Shown: positions 19,840 to 58,126, counted from the first letter of the stretch. The stretch: 64,000 nucleotides of DNA from Rhodococcus sp. W8901 (GCF_013348805.1 NZ_CP054690.1:2852001-2916000), one strand, 5' to 3'. Made by a program: numbers and translations. The notes: generated by a model from the letters alone, not told the origin.

Positions 19840-21453
19840 ATGCCCGTGAGTACCCAACTGTTGGTCGACGGCCGCATCTACAGTCCCAGCGCCCCCGACG
19901 CGACCGCGATGGCGGTCACCGACGGCATCGTCGTCTGGATCGGCGAGGACCGTCCGGGCCGCGCCCTGCATCCCGACGCGGAAGTGATCGAACTCGACGG
20001 CGCCTTCGTCACCCCCGGATTCGTCGACACCCACGTCCACGTCACCGCCCTCGGTCTGCAGCTGACGGGCCTCGATCTCGGCGGGGCCCGCAGCAAGGCC
20101 GAATGCCTCGACCTGGTGCGCCGGTTCGCGCAGACGCACGACGGCGCGGTGATCTGGGGACACGGCTGGGACGACAGCCGCTGGGCCGACGCCGCGCCCA
20201 CGACCGCCGAACTCGACGCCGCCGCCTTGGGCCGGTCGGTGTACCTCACCCGGATCGACGCGCACTCCGCGCTGTGTTCGACCGCGTTGCGCGCCGCGGT
20301 GCCCGACCTCGCGTCGGCCGGCGGCTTCACCCCCGACGGCGCCGTCAGCGGCGAAGCGCACCACCTGGTCCGCGCCCGGGCCCGCACCCTGCTCACCGCG
20401 GCGCAGCGGGTAGCCGCGCGCGTCGCGGCGCTCGACCACTCCGCGGCGCAGGGCGTCGTCGCCGTCCACGAGTGCGGCGGCCCCGACGTCGGTGGTCTCG
20501 ACGACTTCCGGGAACTGCTCGCGCTGTCGCACGGGGTGGAGGTGCGCGGCTACTGGGGCGAGGCGGTCGATTCCCCCGAGGCCGCGGCCGACCTGCTCGC
20601 TCGCACCGGCGCGCACGCGCTCGGCGGCGACCTGTTCATCGACGGCGCGCTGGGTTCCCACACCGCGGCCCTGCTCGAGCCGTACCACGACTGCGCGGGC
20701 CACACGACGAACCCGCGGGGCAACAGCTATCTCGACGTCGACGCGGTGGCCGCGCACGTCCGGGCCTGCACGCTCGCCGGCATCCAGGCCGGCTTCCACG
20801 TGATCGGGGACGGTGCCGTCGCCACCGCGGTCGCGGCGTTCGAGAACGTCGCCACCGAACTGGGCGGGCCCGCGCTCGCCGCCCGCGGACATCGCCTCGA
20901 GCACCTCGAGATGGTCACCCCCGAGCAGGCGGCCCTGTTGGGTGGGTGGGGTGTGATCGCCAGCATGCAGCCGATGTTCGACGCCCTCTGGGGCGGCGCC
21001 GACGGCATGTACGCGCAGCGGCTCGGCGCCGAGCGCGCGCTGCGGATGAACCCGTTCGCGCCCATCGCCTCGACCGGGATGTCGCTGGCGTTCGGCTCGG
21101 ATGCCCCGGTGACCCCTGTCGATCCGTGGGCGATGCTCCGGGCCGCGGTCCACCACCGCACGCCGGGCAGCGGGGTGTCGCCACGCGCGGCCTTCTCCGC
21201 GGCGACGCGGGGCGCGTGGCGGGCCGGCGGCGTCCGCGACGGCATGGCCGGCACGCTCACCCCGGGCGCGCCGGCGTCGTACGTGGTGTGGGACGCCGAC
21301 GAACTCGTCGTCTCGGCGCCCAAGGACTCGGTGCAGCGCTGGTCGACCGATCCGCGTTCGCGTGTGCCGGCGCTGCCGCGGCTCGAGGACGGCGCACGCA
21401 CCCCCGTGTGCGTGCGCTCGGTGCACCGCGGGGTCACCGTCCATGGGGCGTGA
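19840..21453 (+). CDS. YtcJ-like metal-dependent amidohydrolase
   Basis: A 537-residue amidohydrolase-superfamily enzyme. The N-terminal small domain leads to the metal motif HVHV in GFVDTHVHVTALGL. The barrel carries DGALGSHTAAL, then HVIGDGAV and HRLEHLEM for the remaining histidines, and the catalytic aspartate in AFGSDAPV. This pattern is the YtcJ-like subfamily, which hydrolyses amides or related C-N bonds of mostly unknown substrates. It starts 12 bases after fxsA, and its end overlaps the lnt start by 11 bases. The link to lipoprotein acylation is genomic only. Confidence 0.85.
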   Translation: MPVSTQLLVDGRIYSPSAPDATAMAVTDGIVVWIGEDRPGRALHPDAEVIELDGAFVTPGFVDTHVHVTALGLQLTGLDLGGARSKAECLDLVRRFAQTHDGAVIWGHGWDDSRWADAAPTTAELDAAALGRSVYLTRIDAHSALCSTALRAAVPDLASAGGFTPDGAVSGEAHHLVRARARTLLTAAQRVAARVAALDHSAAQGVVAVHECGGPDVGGLDDFRELLALSHGVEVRGYWGEAVDSPEAAADLLARTGAHALGGDLFIDGALGSHTAALLEPYHDCAGHTTNPRGNSYLDVDAVAAHVRACTLAGIQAGFHVIGDGAVATAVAAFENVATELGGPALAARGHRLEHLEMVTPEQAALLGGWGVIASMQPMFDALWGGADGMYAQRLGAERALRMNPFAPIASTGMSLAFGSDAPVTPVDPWAMLRAAVHHRTPGSGVSPRAAFSAATRGAWRAGGVRDGMAGTLTPGAPASYVVWDADELVVSAPKDSVQRWSTDPRSRVPALPRLEDGARTPVCVRSVHRGVTVHGA

Positions 21454-23152
21454 CCGGAGCGCCCTGACCGCGACACTGCGCGACTGCGTGCTCGCGGTCG
21501 TGTCCGGCCTGCTGCTGTTCGCGAGCTTTCCGCCGCGCCCACTGTGGTTCCTGGCCCCGGTCGGAGTCGCGCTGCTGGTGGCGGTCCTCACCGGCTACGG
21601 CCGCGGGGGGCGCACACTGCGCGCCGGATTCGGCTACGGCTACCTCGCCGGGCTCGGGTTCCTGGTGCCGTTGCTGCCGTGGATCGGCGAGTACGTGGGA
21701 CCGCTGCCCTGGCTGGCGCTGTCCGCCGCGGAGTCGGTGTTCATCGGGCTGTTCGGGCTCGGGACCGTGCTCGTCCACCGGCTGCGCGCGCCGGTGTGGG
21801 TGGTCGCACTGGCGGTCGCGGCGGTGTGGAGTCTCACCGAATGGCTGCGCTCGTCGGTGCCGTTCGGCGGATTCCCGTGGGGCAAGCTCGCGTTCGGTCA
21901 GCCCGACGGCTGGCTGCTGCCCCTGGCCGCGCTCGGCGGGGCGCCGCTGCTCAGTTTCGGCGTCGCGCTCACCGGCACCGGCCTCGCGGCGGTGGGACTC
22001 GTGGCCGCCCGCAACCGCAGCCCCCGGGCATTCGCGGGACCGCTCGTGGTCGCCGTGTCCGCGTCGGCGGTCGCCCTCGCGGCCGTGCCGTACGTGCACG
22101 CGGACAGCGACAGGGACCGCACCGTCACCGTGGCCGCGATCCAGGGCAGCGTGCCCCGGCTCGGCCTGGAGTTCAACGCGCAGCGCCGGGCGGTCCTCGA
22201 CAACCATGTCCGCCGCACCTTCCAACTCGCCGACGACGTCGCCGCCGGCCGCGCGTCGCAGCCCGACCTGGTGATCTGGCCCGAGAACGCGTCGGACATC
22301 GACCCGCTCCGCAACGCGGACGCCGCCGAGGAGATCACCGCCGCGTCGGCGGCGGTCGGCGCCCCGATCCTGGTCGGAGCCGTCCTCGTCAACGCCGACG
22401 GCACCACCACCAACTCCGTGATCGTCTGGGACGGCGCGCAGGGGCCCGGCGAGCGGCACGACAAGCGGATCATCCAACCGTTCGGGGAGTACCTGCCGTA
22501 CCGGGACTTCTTCCGGCTGTTCTCGTCGTACGCCGACCAGGCCGGCAATTTCGTCCCCGGTCACGGCAACGGCGTCGTCACCGCCGACGCCATCGAGGTC
22601 GGTGTCGCGACCTGCTACGAGGTCGCGTTCGACCGGGCACTCACCGAATCGGTCCGCAACGGCGCGGAGCTGATCGCGGTGCCGACCAACAACGCCACGT
22701 TCGGCGACACCGAGATGACCTACCAGCAGTTGGCGATGTCCCGGGTGCGCGCCGTCGAGCACCGGCGCGACGTGGTGGTCGCCGCGACCAGCGGGGTCAG
22801 CGCGATCATCGCGGCGGACGGTTCGGTGGGGCAGGAATCGGACCTTTTCGTGCCCGCGGCCCTGGTGTCGGAGGTCTCACTACGTACCGGTACTACGCTG
22901 GCAACTCGGCTCGGCCCGATTCCGGAGGTTCTCCTGTGTCTCGGTGCCGCCGCCGCCCTCGTGTTCGCTGCCGTGCGCAGCCGGCGGGGCGACGGATCGG
23001 CCGGCAAGACGACGCAGACCGACTGCGACGTACAGGACACACAGAAGGCACCGGCCTCGGCCGGCAGGGAGGATCTCGATGTCAGCGGGGACGCCGAACG
23101 GGGGCAACGCGCGACCGAGCGCACGGACCCTGGTGATCATTCCGACGTATAA
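21443..23152 (+). CDS. lnt: Apolipoprotein N-acyltransferase
   Basis: A 569-residue membrane enzyme that transfers an acyl chain to the N-terminal cysteine of lipoproteins. About six to seven N-terminal membrane segments are followed by a CN-hydrolase domain (about residues 215-490) with the triad Glu in VIWPENASD, Lys in [16 protein letters not shown] and Cys in [11 protein letters not shown] last hydrophobic segment ([17 protein letters not shown]) precedes a hydrophilic tail of some 55 residues. The tail-coding region overlaps the start of ppm1 by 74 bases. In Mycobacterium tuberculosis the two activities are fused in one protein, so this overlap looks like an unfused version of that arrangement. 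Confidence 0.93.
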   Translation: MGRDRSALTATLRDCVLAVVSGLLLFASFPPRPLWFLAPVGVALLVAVLTGYGRGGRTLRAGFGYGYLAGLGFLVPLLPWIGEYVGPLPWLALSAAESVFIGLFGLGTVLVHRLRAPVWVVALAVAAVWSLTEWLRSSVPFGGFPWGKLAFGQPDGWLLPLAALGGAPLLSFGVALTGTGLAAVGLVAARNRSPRAFAGPLVVAVSASAVALAAVPYVHADSDRDRTVTVAAIQGSVPRLGLEFNAQRRAVLDNHVRRTFQLADDVAAGRASQPDLVIWPENASDIDPLRNADAAEEITAASAAVGAPILVGAVLVNADGTTTNSVIVWDGAQGPGERHDKRIIQPFGEYLPYRDFFRLFSSYADQAGNFVPGHGNGVVTADAIEVGVATCYEVAFDRALTESVRNGAELIAVPTNNATFGDTEMTYQQLAMSRVRAVEHRRDVVVAATSGVSAIIAADGSVGQESDLFVPAALVSEVSLRTGTTLATRLGPIPEVLLCLGAAAALVFAAVRSRRGDGSAGKTTQTDCDVQDTQKAPASAGREDLDVSGDAERGQRATERTDPGDHSDV

Positions 23153-23861
23153 CGAACGCGAGAACCTGCCGCTGATCGTCGGCCGGCTGCACGCTGCGCT
23201 GCCGGCCACCGACGTCCTCGTCGTCGACGACGGCAGCCCGGACGGCACCGGCGGTCTCGCCGACGAGCTCGCCGCGGCCGACGACGCCCGCCGCATCCAC
23301 GTGATGCACCGCACCGAGAAGAACGGCCTCGGTGCCGCGTACATCGCCGGCTTCCGATGGGGCCTGGAGCGCGACTACACGGTGCTGGTCGAGATGGACG
23401 CCGACGGCAGTCACGCGCCCGAGCAGTTGCACCGGCTGCTCGACCAGGTGGACGCGGGCGCCGACCTCGTGCTCGGGTCGCGGTACGTGCCCGGCGGGAC
23501 CGTCGTGAACTGGCCCAAGCACCGCGAATGGCTCTCCCGCGGCGGCAACATCTACTCCCGCCTTGCGCTCGGGGTGCGGATCCAGGACATCACCGGTGGC
23601 TACCGCGCGTACCGGCGCGAGGTGCTCGAGGCGCTGGATCTGGCGGCCGTCGAATCGCACGGCTACTGCTTCCAGGTCGATCTCGCGTGGCGGGCGATCA
23701 ACCAGGGATTCACCGTAACCGAGGTGCCGATCACGTTCACCGAGCGGGAGATCGGCGAGTCGAAGATGAGCGGCAACATCGTCCGGGAGGCGCTGCTCAA
23801 GGTCACCCGATGGGGGCTGGCCAAGCGTGCCGGCCAGGTGAAGGCACTGCTCGGGCGGTAG
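23079..23861 (+). CDS. ppm1: Polyprenol-phosphate mannosyltransferase (Ppm1)
   Basis: A 260-residue GT2 glycosyltransferase that moves mannose from GDP-mannose to polyprenyl phosphate at the cytoplasmic membrane face. The product is the mannose donor for lipomannan, lipoarabinomannan and protein O-mannosylation. Signatures are [15 protein letters not shown] at the N terminus, [13 protein letters not shown] for the nucleotide site, and the metal-binding DAD in [11 protein letters not shown]. The closing [14 protein letters not shown] is family-typical. There is no C-terminal membrane domain, as expected for actinobacterial Ppm1, which leans on Lnt's membrane part. The ATG follows GGGAGGAT and lies inside the lnt 3' end. 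Confidence 0.92.
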   Translation: MSAGTPNGGNARPSARTLVIIPTYNERENLPLIVGRLHAALPATDVLVVDDGSPDGTGGLADELAAADDARRIHVMHRTEKNGLGAAYIAGFRWGLERDYTVLVEMDADGSHAPEQLHRLLDQVDAGADLVLGSRYVPGGTVVNWPKHREWLSRGGNIYSRLALGVRIQDITGGYRAYRREVLEALDLAAVESHGYCFQVDLAWRAINQGFTVTEVPITFTEREIGESKMSGNIVREALLKVTRWGLAKRAGQVKALLGR

Positions 23862-23958
23862 CGCGGGCGCGAGCGTGGGGCCGGCGGGGGAGCCCCACCG
23901 AGTCCCGCTGAGCGGGAAGCCGTCACAAGAGGTTGCCGTCGCGAAATACCTTCTGCTC

Positions 23959-26085
23959 GTGACGATCCGAAACCAGACGTTCCCGCACCTGCTCGCTCCC
24001 GGCACGATCGGGCCCATCACGTTGGAGAACCGGGTCGTTCTCCCCGCCATGGACATGAACCTCTGCGAGGACGGCGAGATCCACCAGGGCGACATCGACC
24101 ACTTCGCCGCCCGCGCCGAGGGCGGTACCGGTCTGATCATCACGGGTTGCTGCGCCGTCGCGTACCCGGCGGGCTGCACCAGCCGCAAGGAGCCGGGCCT
24201 GTCCGAGGACCGGTTCATCCCCGGCCTGAAGGCGCTCGCCGACGCGGTCCACGAGGCGGGCAGCAAGCTGTGCGTGCAGATGACGCACCACGGCAAGGTC
24301 GCCCGGATCGACACCCTCGACGGCCGCCCGCAGCTGGTGCCGTCCATTCCGAAGCCGCCCGGTGACATGAGCGCGATGGCCGACTGCACCCCCGCGGAAC
24401 TCGGGAAGATGGCCGCCATCCAGGAGGGCAAGAAGGCCACCTACCACGAGGCCACCCAGGACGATCTCGACTGGCTGGTCCGCATGTTCGCGGAGGCTGC
24501 GGGCCGCGTGAAGGCCGCCGGCGGCGACGCGGTCGAGATCCACTGCGCCCACAACTATGTGCTCGGCGGCTTCCTGAGCCGCTACTCGAACCAGCGCACC
24601 GACGAGTACGGCGGATCGCTGGAGAATCGGGCACGGCTGTCGTGCGAGGTGATCCGCGCGGTCAAGGCCGAGGTCGGCGACAGCCTCGCGGTCATCGTCC
24701 GTCTGGCGGGGCAGGAGTACGGCGAGTCCGAGGGCCTGACCCCCGAGGAGGCCGCGGGCGCGGCCGCCATGTTCGAGAAGGCCGGCGCGGACGCCATCCA
24801 CGTCACGGGCACCGCACTGAACGCATTCGCGAACTTCACCGACGGCCCGCTGCCCGACAAGGTCGGCTACTACACCGACAACGCCGCGCTCGTGAAGCGT
24901 GGGGTGTCGATCCCGGTCATCACCGTCGGTCGCATGCTGCCCGAGGTCGGCGAGCAGATGATCTCCGAGGGCCGGACCGACTTCGTCGCCATGGGCCGCC
25001 AGCTGCTGGCCGATCCCGGCCTGGTCAACAAGCTCGAGGCCGGCCGCAGCGAGCAGGTCCGTCCATGCATCAACTGCTACGTGTGCGTGCAGGAGAACTT
25101 CTGGGACGACACCCCGCTGTGCGCGGTGAACCCGGCACTCGGCAACGAGACGCTGCTGCCGTTCCCGGCGAGCACGACCCGCAAGCATGTCGTGGTGGTC
25201 GGTGCCGGTCCGGGTGGACTGGAGACCGCCCGGGTCGCCACCGAGCGTGGTCACCGTGTCACGCTGCTGGACAAGACCGACCGCCTCGGCGGAACGCTGT
25301 GGTTCTCCACCCTCACCACCCCCGACAACGAACGCCTGCTGAACTGGCTCAGCAACGAGGTCCGGCGTCTGGGCGTCGACGTCCGGCTGAACACCGACGC
25401 CACGGCCGCGACCATCAAGGCCCTCGCGCCCGACGCCGTCGTGGTCGCGACCGGTGCGGTGCGCGCGCGGCCGAGCGTCCCCGGCGGCAACCTGCCGCAC
25501 GTGCACACCGGTGACAGCCTGCGTGGCCTGATGACCGGCACCGGCGACGTCTCCGACCAATCGCTGTTCCTGCGGGTCGCGGGCAGGCTCGGTGGGCTCG
25601 TCGGCATCACCAAGAGCCCCGAGAAGATCCGCGTCCTGAGCCGCAAGTTCCTCAAGTTCCTGCCGATGAGCAAGAACGTCGTCGTCATCGGCGGGTCGCT
25701 CGTCGGTCTCGAGCTCGCGGAGTTCCTCGCCGAGCGTGGCAGCCGGGTGACGCTGATCGAGGAGGGCCAGCAGCTGGGCATCCCGATGGCGATGCCGCGC
25801 CGCTGGACCGCGATCAAGCACGCCAAGGAGCTGGGCGTGAACATCCAGCGCAACGCGACGGTCGAGCGCATCACCAAGAAGTCGGTCGAGTTCACGGTCG
25901 GGGGCAAGACGCTGTCCGTGCCGGCGACCATGGTCGTGGTGGCGTCGGGGGTCTCGGCGGCGGCGCCGCTGGCCGATGTGCTGGCCCGCGACGGCGTCGA
26001 CGTCCGCGTCGTCGGTGACGCCGGCGAGGTCGACTACATCGAGGGCGCGATGCACTCGGCGTGGAAGGTCGCCACCGCCATCTGA
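23959..26085 (+). CDS. Old-Yellow-Enzyme/2,4-dienoyl-CoA reductase-type Fe-S flavoprotein
   Basis: A 708-residue enzyme with two parts. The N-terminal OYE barrel (about 1-370) begins LLAPGTIGPITLENRVVLPA and carries the substrate-loop HCAHNYVLGGFLSR and RTDEYGGSLENR. The cluster-binding cysteines follow as CINCYVC with a fourth Cys 12 residues on (CX2CX2CX11C). The C-terminal half has two dinucleotide folds (VVVVGAGPGGLETARVA and VVVIGGSLVGLELAEFLAE) for FAD and NAD(P)H. Such proteins (FMN, FAD, 4Fe-4S) reduce activated C=C bonds, for example 2-enoates or dienoyl-CoA. It ends in a hairpin about 150 bases before mbtH, so it is probably not in the peptide operon, but a tailoring role cannot be ruled out. 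The GTG at 23959 was chosen because homology begins there. Confidence 0.88.
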   Translation: MTIRNQTFPHLLAPGTIGPITLENRVVLPAMDMNLCEDGEIHQGDIDHFAARAEGGTGLIITGCCAVAYPAGCTSRKEPGLSEDRFIPGLKALADAVHEAGSKLCVQMTHHGKVARIDTLDGRPQLVPSIPKPPGDMSAMADCTPAELGKMAAIQEGKKATYHEATQDDLDWLVRMFAEAAGRVKAAGGDAVEIHCAHNYVLGGFLSRYSNQRTDEYGGSLENRARLSCEVIRAVKAEVGDSLAVIVRLAGQEYGESEGLTPEEAAGAAAMFEKAGADAIHVTGTALNAFANFTDGPLPDKVGYYTDNAALVKRGVSIPVITVGRMLPEVGEQMISEGRTDFVAMGRQLLADPGLVNKLEAGRSEQVRPCINCYVCVQENFWDDTPLCAVNPALGNETLLPFPASTTRKHVVVVGAGPGGLETARVATERGHRVTLLDKTDRLGGTLWFSTLTTPDNERLLNWLSNEVRRLGVDVRLNTDATAATIKALAPDAVVVATGAVRARPSVPGGNLPHVHTGDSLRGLMTGTGDVSDQSLFLRVAGRLGGLVGITKSPEKIRVLSRKFLKFLPMSKNVVVIGGSLVGLELAEFLAERGSRVTLIEEGQQLGIPMAMPRRWTAIKHAKELGVNIQRNATVERITKKSVEFTVGGKTLSVPATMVVVASGVSAAAPLADVLARDGVDVRVVGDAGEVDYIEGAMHSAWKVATAI

Positions 26086-26110
26086 TCCCGATTCTTCGTC
26101 TCGACCCGAG

Positions 26111-26139
26111 CCCACCCGCGCCCTCGCCGCGCGGGTGGG
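26111..26139. terminator. Hairpin terminator upstream of mbtH
   Basis: A perfect 10-bp inverted repeat (CCCACCCGCG and its complement) with a 9-base loop, 25 bases beyond the flavoenzyme stop codon. It separates that gene from the mbtH/NRPS unit. Confidence 0.6.
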
Positions 26140-26242
26140 ATATCACGTTTTGGGACTAGCATGGTGTAACAGCCCCGGTGTGTCGCTCGATCTAAATAAT
26201 GGTGTGCATCACTCTTCGTCGGAACGATCGAGAGGTGTAGTG

Positions 26243-26467
26243 GTGACCAACCCGTTTGACGACCACGATGCGAACTTCCTGGTGCTGGTCAACGAGGACA
26301 ACCAGCATTCGCTCTGGCCCGCGTTCGCGGATGTTCCCGCCGGCTGGGCCGTAGCGCACGGGAAGGACACCCGCCGCGCCTGTGTCGACTACATCGACAC
26401 CAACTGGACCGACCTTCGGCCGGGCACTCTGCTCGCCGCGCGGGAGCATGATTCGTCGCTCGATTAG
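26243..26467 (+). CDS. mbtH: MbtH-like protein, NRPS adenylation-domain chaperone
   Basis: A 74-residue MbtH protein with the full signature: MTNPFDD, FLVLVNEDNQHSLWPAF, PAGWAV, the cysteine-containing CVDYIDTNWTDLRP, and a short tail. MbtH proteins bind adenylation domains and are needed for their folding or activity. It precedes the giant NRPS by 204 bases on the same strand, so it almost certainly serves that enzyme. The GTG at 26243 (or the adjoining GTG at 26240) follows GAGAGGTG. A TAGCAT at 26157-26162 is a possible -10 element about 80 bases upstream. I see no IdeR iron box, which argues against an iron-regulated siderophore system. Confidence 0.95.
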   Translation: MTNPFDDHDANFLVLVNEDNQHSLWPAFADVPAGWAVAHGKDTRRACVDYIDTNWTDLRPGTLLAAREHDSSLD

Positions 26468-26671
26468 GCGTCCCGAAAGGCGCCTGCGAGCCCCTCGATC
26501 CGACCCCCGACAGGGGCGCACGGACGAACCGGACCGAAGGGGCATTTTTGCCTATCTACCAGGCCATATGTCGGTCTTTCGTGCGGCCGGAAACCGTCCG
26601 GGCGGCGAAAGGATCTTGATATGGTGTGGTCCCGATGCAACCGGGGCATTCTGCTCTCAGGGGGCGAGTAA

Positions 26672-53539
<26,868 letters not shown>

Positions 53540-53665
53540 AATCGGTCCTGCCACAACAAACTTCGCATACATCCCCAACACCGCCGATTCGTAGCGGAGG
53601 AGGCGTACGGGGACTAGCGTCGAACCCACTGGACCGCCTTCCGTCCACACAGTTTGGAGAGCGCC

Positions 53666-54067
53666 ATGAATCTTTCGAACGCCACGAAGGCCACGAAAGC
53701 CACCGTCGCATCGGGTCTCGTCCTCGTCGCACTCGGGACGGGAGTCGGCACCGCATACGCGGCACCCGCCGCCGCCCCCGGCGACGTGGCCGTCCCGCTG
53801 GCTGTGCCTGTCGTCGACAAGCAGACGGCGCAGGACAACCTTATTCGCGAGATCACGATCGGGTGGGAGACAGGCGGTCCCGCAGGCATGGCGATCGGCG
53901 CCGGTGTCGGCCTCGCGATCGGCTGCGTCTCGATCTTCCCGAACTTCGTCGCCGGCTGCATCGTGGGCACGGGGATCGGTGCCGCCGTCGGCGCCTACAA
54001 CGGCATCACCGGCGCCAATCCGAACGTGCAGCCGGCGTTCTACGAGTGGCTCAACGCGACACCGTGA
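53666..54067 (+). CDS. Small secreted glycine-zipper protein of unknown function
   Basis: A 133-residue exported protein with a signal peptide (hydrophobic VASGLVLVALGTGVGTAYA, cleavage near AYA-APAAA). A second glycine-rich hydrophobic stretch (GPAGMAIGAGVGLAIGCVSI, then VAGCIVGTGIGAAVGAYNG) looks like a glycine zipper, so the mature protein may insert in or associate with a membrane. Two cysteines could pair. A TTGGAGAG site precedes the ATG, and a TAGCGT at about 53617 could be its own -10. It follows the NRPS by 126 bases on the same strand and ends at a strong hairpin. Similar small proteins are common in the mycolata, so a link to the peptide is only positional. Confidence 0.7.
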   Translation: MNLSNATKATKATVASGLVLVALGTGVGTAYAAPAAAPGDVAVPLAVPVVDKQTAQDNLIREITIGWETGGPAGMAIGAGVGLAIGCVSIFPNFVAGCIVGTGIGAAVGAYNGITGANPNVQPAFYEWLNATP

Positions 54068-54074
54068 TCGAGCG

Positions 54075-54113
54075 GACGTCCCCTACGAGTGGTCACCACT
54101 CGTAGGGGACGTC
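54075..54113. terminator. Bidirectional hairpin between the NRPS side and the pap operon
   Basis: A perfect 18-bp inverted repeat (GACGTCCCCTACGAGTGG and its complement) with a 3-base loop, TCA. The minus-strand N-oxygenase stop codon lies in the loop, and its last six codons form the right arm. It lies 8 bases beyond the plus-strand gene, so one element closes both halves of the gene cluster. Confidence 0.75.
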
Positions 54114-55088
54114 GTCGCTCACCCCGAGGTCGTCGCACAGGCGCCGGATCGCGCTGCAGTCCTGCACCAGTTGCTGTCGGTCGGCCTCGTGGGCGGCGTC
54201 GGCCACCATCGCCGCCCCGCCCCGCACGTTCTCGCCCTCCATCACCGCGGTCCACGTCGCGAAGTCGTTGGCACGGAACGCCTCGAGCCCGTCGGCCAGC
54301 CCGGCCAGCAGCATCCTGCGGTCGTCGCCGTCGAGGCGCTCGAACACGATCTTCAGCAGCTCCCCGGCGATCGACGAGTGGCAGTACTCGTCCCGCCGGT
54401 GCAGCACCACCGTCGCCCGGTTGACCGGTTGCACGTTGTCGTCGTCGGTCATCAGCCCCAGATAGGCGCTGATCGAGGTCTCCGCGACGGTGGTGAACGC
54501 CAGGCTCACCAGTGCCGACTCGCGGGGAGTGTCCGCCGCCGCGACGGCCGCGTGGTGCCGTCGGACGGTGGGACCGTAGGGCAGTCGGCTCTCGGTCAGG
54601 TTCCAGCCGCGCCGCCGCCGGGTCAGCGCGCTCGCGTTGAGGTGCATCAGCGTGTGGTACTGCTCGTCGACCATCGCCTGCAGCGTCGCGACGGTGAGGG
54701 TGTCGCCCAGTCCGGTGCCGAACGCGTCCTGCGACAGCAACCGGAACCCGGGATTGACGACGTACTGCTCGACGTCCATCACGTTCTTGTTGTAGGCGAT
54801 CCACGCCCACGCGAGGATCCGGTTGCGGGTGGGCTCGTCCAGACCGCGGAACCGGTCGTGGTCGTGGAACGGGATCAACGTCTCCGGGTAGTCCGCCTTG
54901 GCCGGGTCGAACAGTTCGTCCAGGTCCGGTTCGGGTCGCTTCACCGTCGCCCGACGCGGCCAACTACCGGCCAGACTGTCGATGATCGCGCTCTCGACCG
55001 GGTCGGACGGATCGAACGGCGGCAGCGACGGCAGCCGCAGCAACTGCTCGTGCGCGGCGGCCTCCTCGCGGAACGGGTTGTCGGTCAC
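54093..55088 (-). CDS. AurF/CmlI-type diiron arylamine N-oxygenase
   Basis: A 331-residue protein of the p-aminobenzoate N-oxygenase family (AurF, CmlI, ObaC), which oxidises aryl-amine to aryl-nitro with a non-haem diiron centre. All seven metal ligands can be placed: Glu107 in MDVEQYV, Glu142 and His145 in DEQYHTLMH, Glu203 in TVAETSISAYLG, and His230, Glu234 and His237 in LHRRDEYCHSSI (HxxxExxH). Its GTG overlaps the papC stop by four bases, so it is the last gene of the papB-papA-papC operon. The context makes 4-amino-phenylalanine, free or carrier-bound, the obvious substrate. Family and metal site are seen; the exact substrate and whether oxidation goes fully to nitro are inferred. Confidence 0.88.
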   Translation of the reverse strand: MTDNPFREEAAAHEQLLRLPSLPPFDPSDPVESAIIDSLAGSWPRRATVKRPEPDLDELFDPAKADYPETLIPFHDHDRFRGLDEPTRNRILAWAWIAYNKNVMDVEQYVVNPGFRLLSQDAFGTGLGDTLTVATLQAMVDEQYHTLMHLNASALTRRRRGWNLTESRLPYGPTVRRHHAAVAAADTPRESALVSLAFTTVAETSISAYLGLMTDDDNVQPVNRATVVLHRRDEYCHSSIAGELLKIVFERLDGDDRRMLLAGLADGLEAFRANDFATWTAVMEGENVRGGAAMVADAAHEADRQQLVQDCSAIRRLCDDLGVSDDVPYEW

Positions 55089-55977
55089 CGCGTCCCCCCG
55101 TCCCCGTGCGGCGGTGCGTGCAGGCCCCCGAAGAGGTCGGCGCACAACCGGCGATAATCACCCAGCCGATCCCCGAGAGGCTCGACGGCCTCCGCCATCA
55201 GGTCGCCGAAGACACGCTCGTCGCCGTGCGCGACCGCGTCGGACAACCGGGACAGCGAGGCCGCCAGCGCCGACCGGGCCCGGTCCGCGGCCCGGTTGCC
55301 CGCCTGGACGTCGTGGTAGACCTCGGGGACGCCGGACCCGACGCGCGCCAGCAACGCCAGCAACGTGGTGTGCGGCGGGGGAGCGAGTGCGGCCGACGTG
55401 CCCGGGTCCACACCGAGCTCGGCCAACGCCAGGCCGAACGACAGGACAGTCGCGTGGGTCAGTGCCTGCGTCGCCGCAGCGATCCGGTCGTGCTCGTCGG
55501 CCCCGACCCGGACCACGCGAGCACCCCAGCCGACGACCGAGGCGAGGAACCGGTCCACCGCCGGCGCCGACTGGTGGATCACCGCGGCCACCGGCCGCCC
55601 CGGCATCCCCAGCGCCGGTGCGAACATCGGATTGATCCCCACCGCCGGTCGACCCGGCGCCCCGTCCCGCAGCGCGCCGTGGATCCCGGTCTTCACCGAC
55701 AGCGTCTCGACCAGCAGCGCATCGGGTCTCAGGATCCGGTGCAGCGTGGGCACCGCTGCGATCGCGACGGATTCGGGCACCGCCAGCACCACCGTGTCGG
55801 CCTCGGCGAGGACCGCGCGCACCCCCGCGTCGGGTGCGACCGCGTCCATCCCGTCGGCCTGGTCGACGACCGTGACGTCGTCCCCGTCGAGGCGCAGCAG
55901 TTCCACGAGCATCGAACCGACCGCACCCGCGCCGCCCACCACCGCGAGCCGGGCGGTCACCGGGTCCGCCCGCGCGG

Positions 55978-55981
<4 letters not shown>
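55085..55981 (-). CDS. papC: 4-amino-4-deoxyprephenate dehydrogenase (PapC)
   Basis: A 298-residue prephenate dehydrogenase-family enzyme with the NAD site VVGGAGAVGSMLVELL near the N terminus, the catalytic-region SVKTGIHGAL and NPMFAP, and a helical C-terminal domain. In PapABC pathways this enzyme oxidatively decarboxylates 4-amino-4-deoxyprephenate to 4-aminophenylpyruvate, which an ordinary aromatic aminotransferase turns into 4-amino-phenylalanine. Its ATG overlaps the papA stop by four bases (ATGA). A plain prephenate dehydrogenase (TyrA) is the alternative, but the two neighbouring genes argue for the amino pathway. No dedicated aminotransferase is present in the window. Confidence 0.87.
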
Positions 55982-58119
<2,138 letters not shown>

Positions 58120-58126
58120 GGCGCCA

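Noticed and set aside
26541-26552. GGCATTTTTGCC palindrome between mbtH and the NRPS as a terminator or operator
   Set aside because: The arms are only four bases. mbtH and the NRPS are expected to be co-expressed, so the evidence is too thin.
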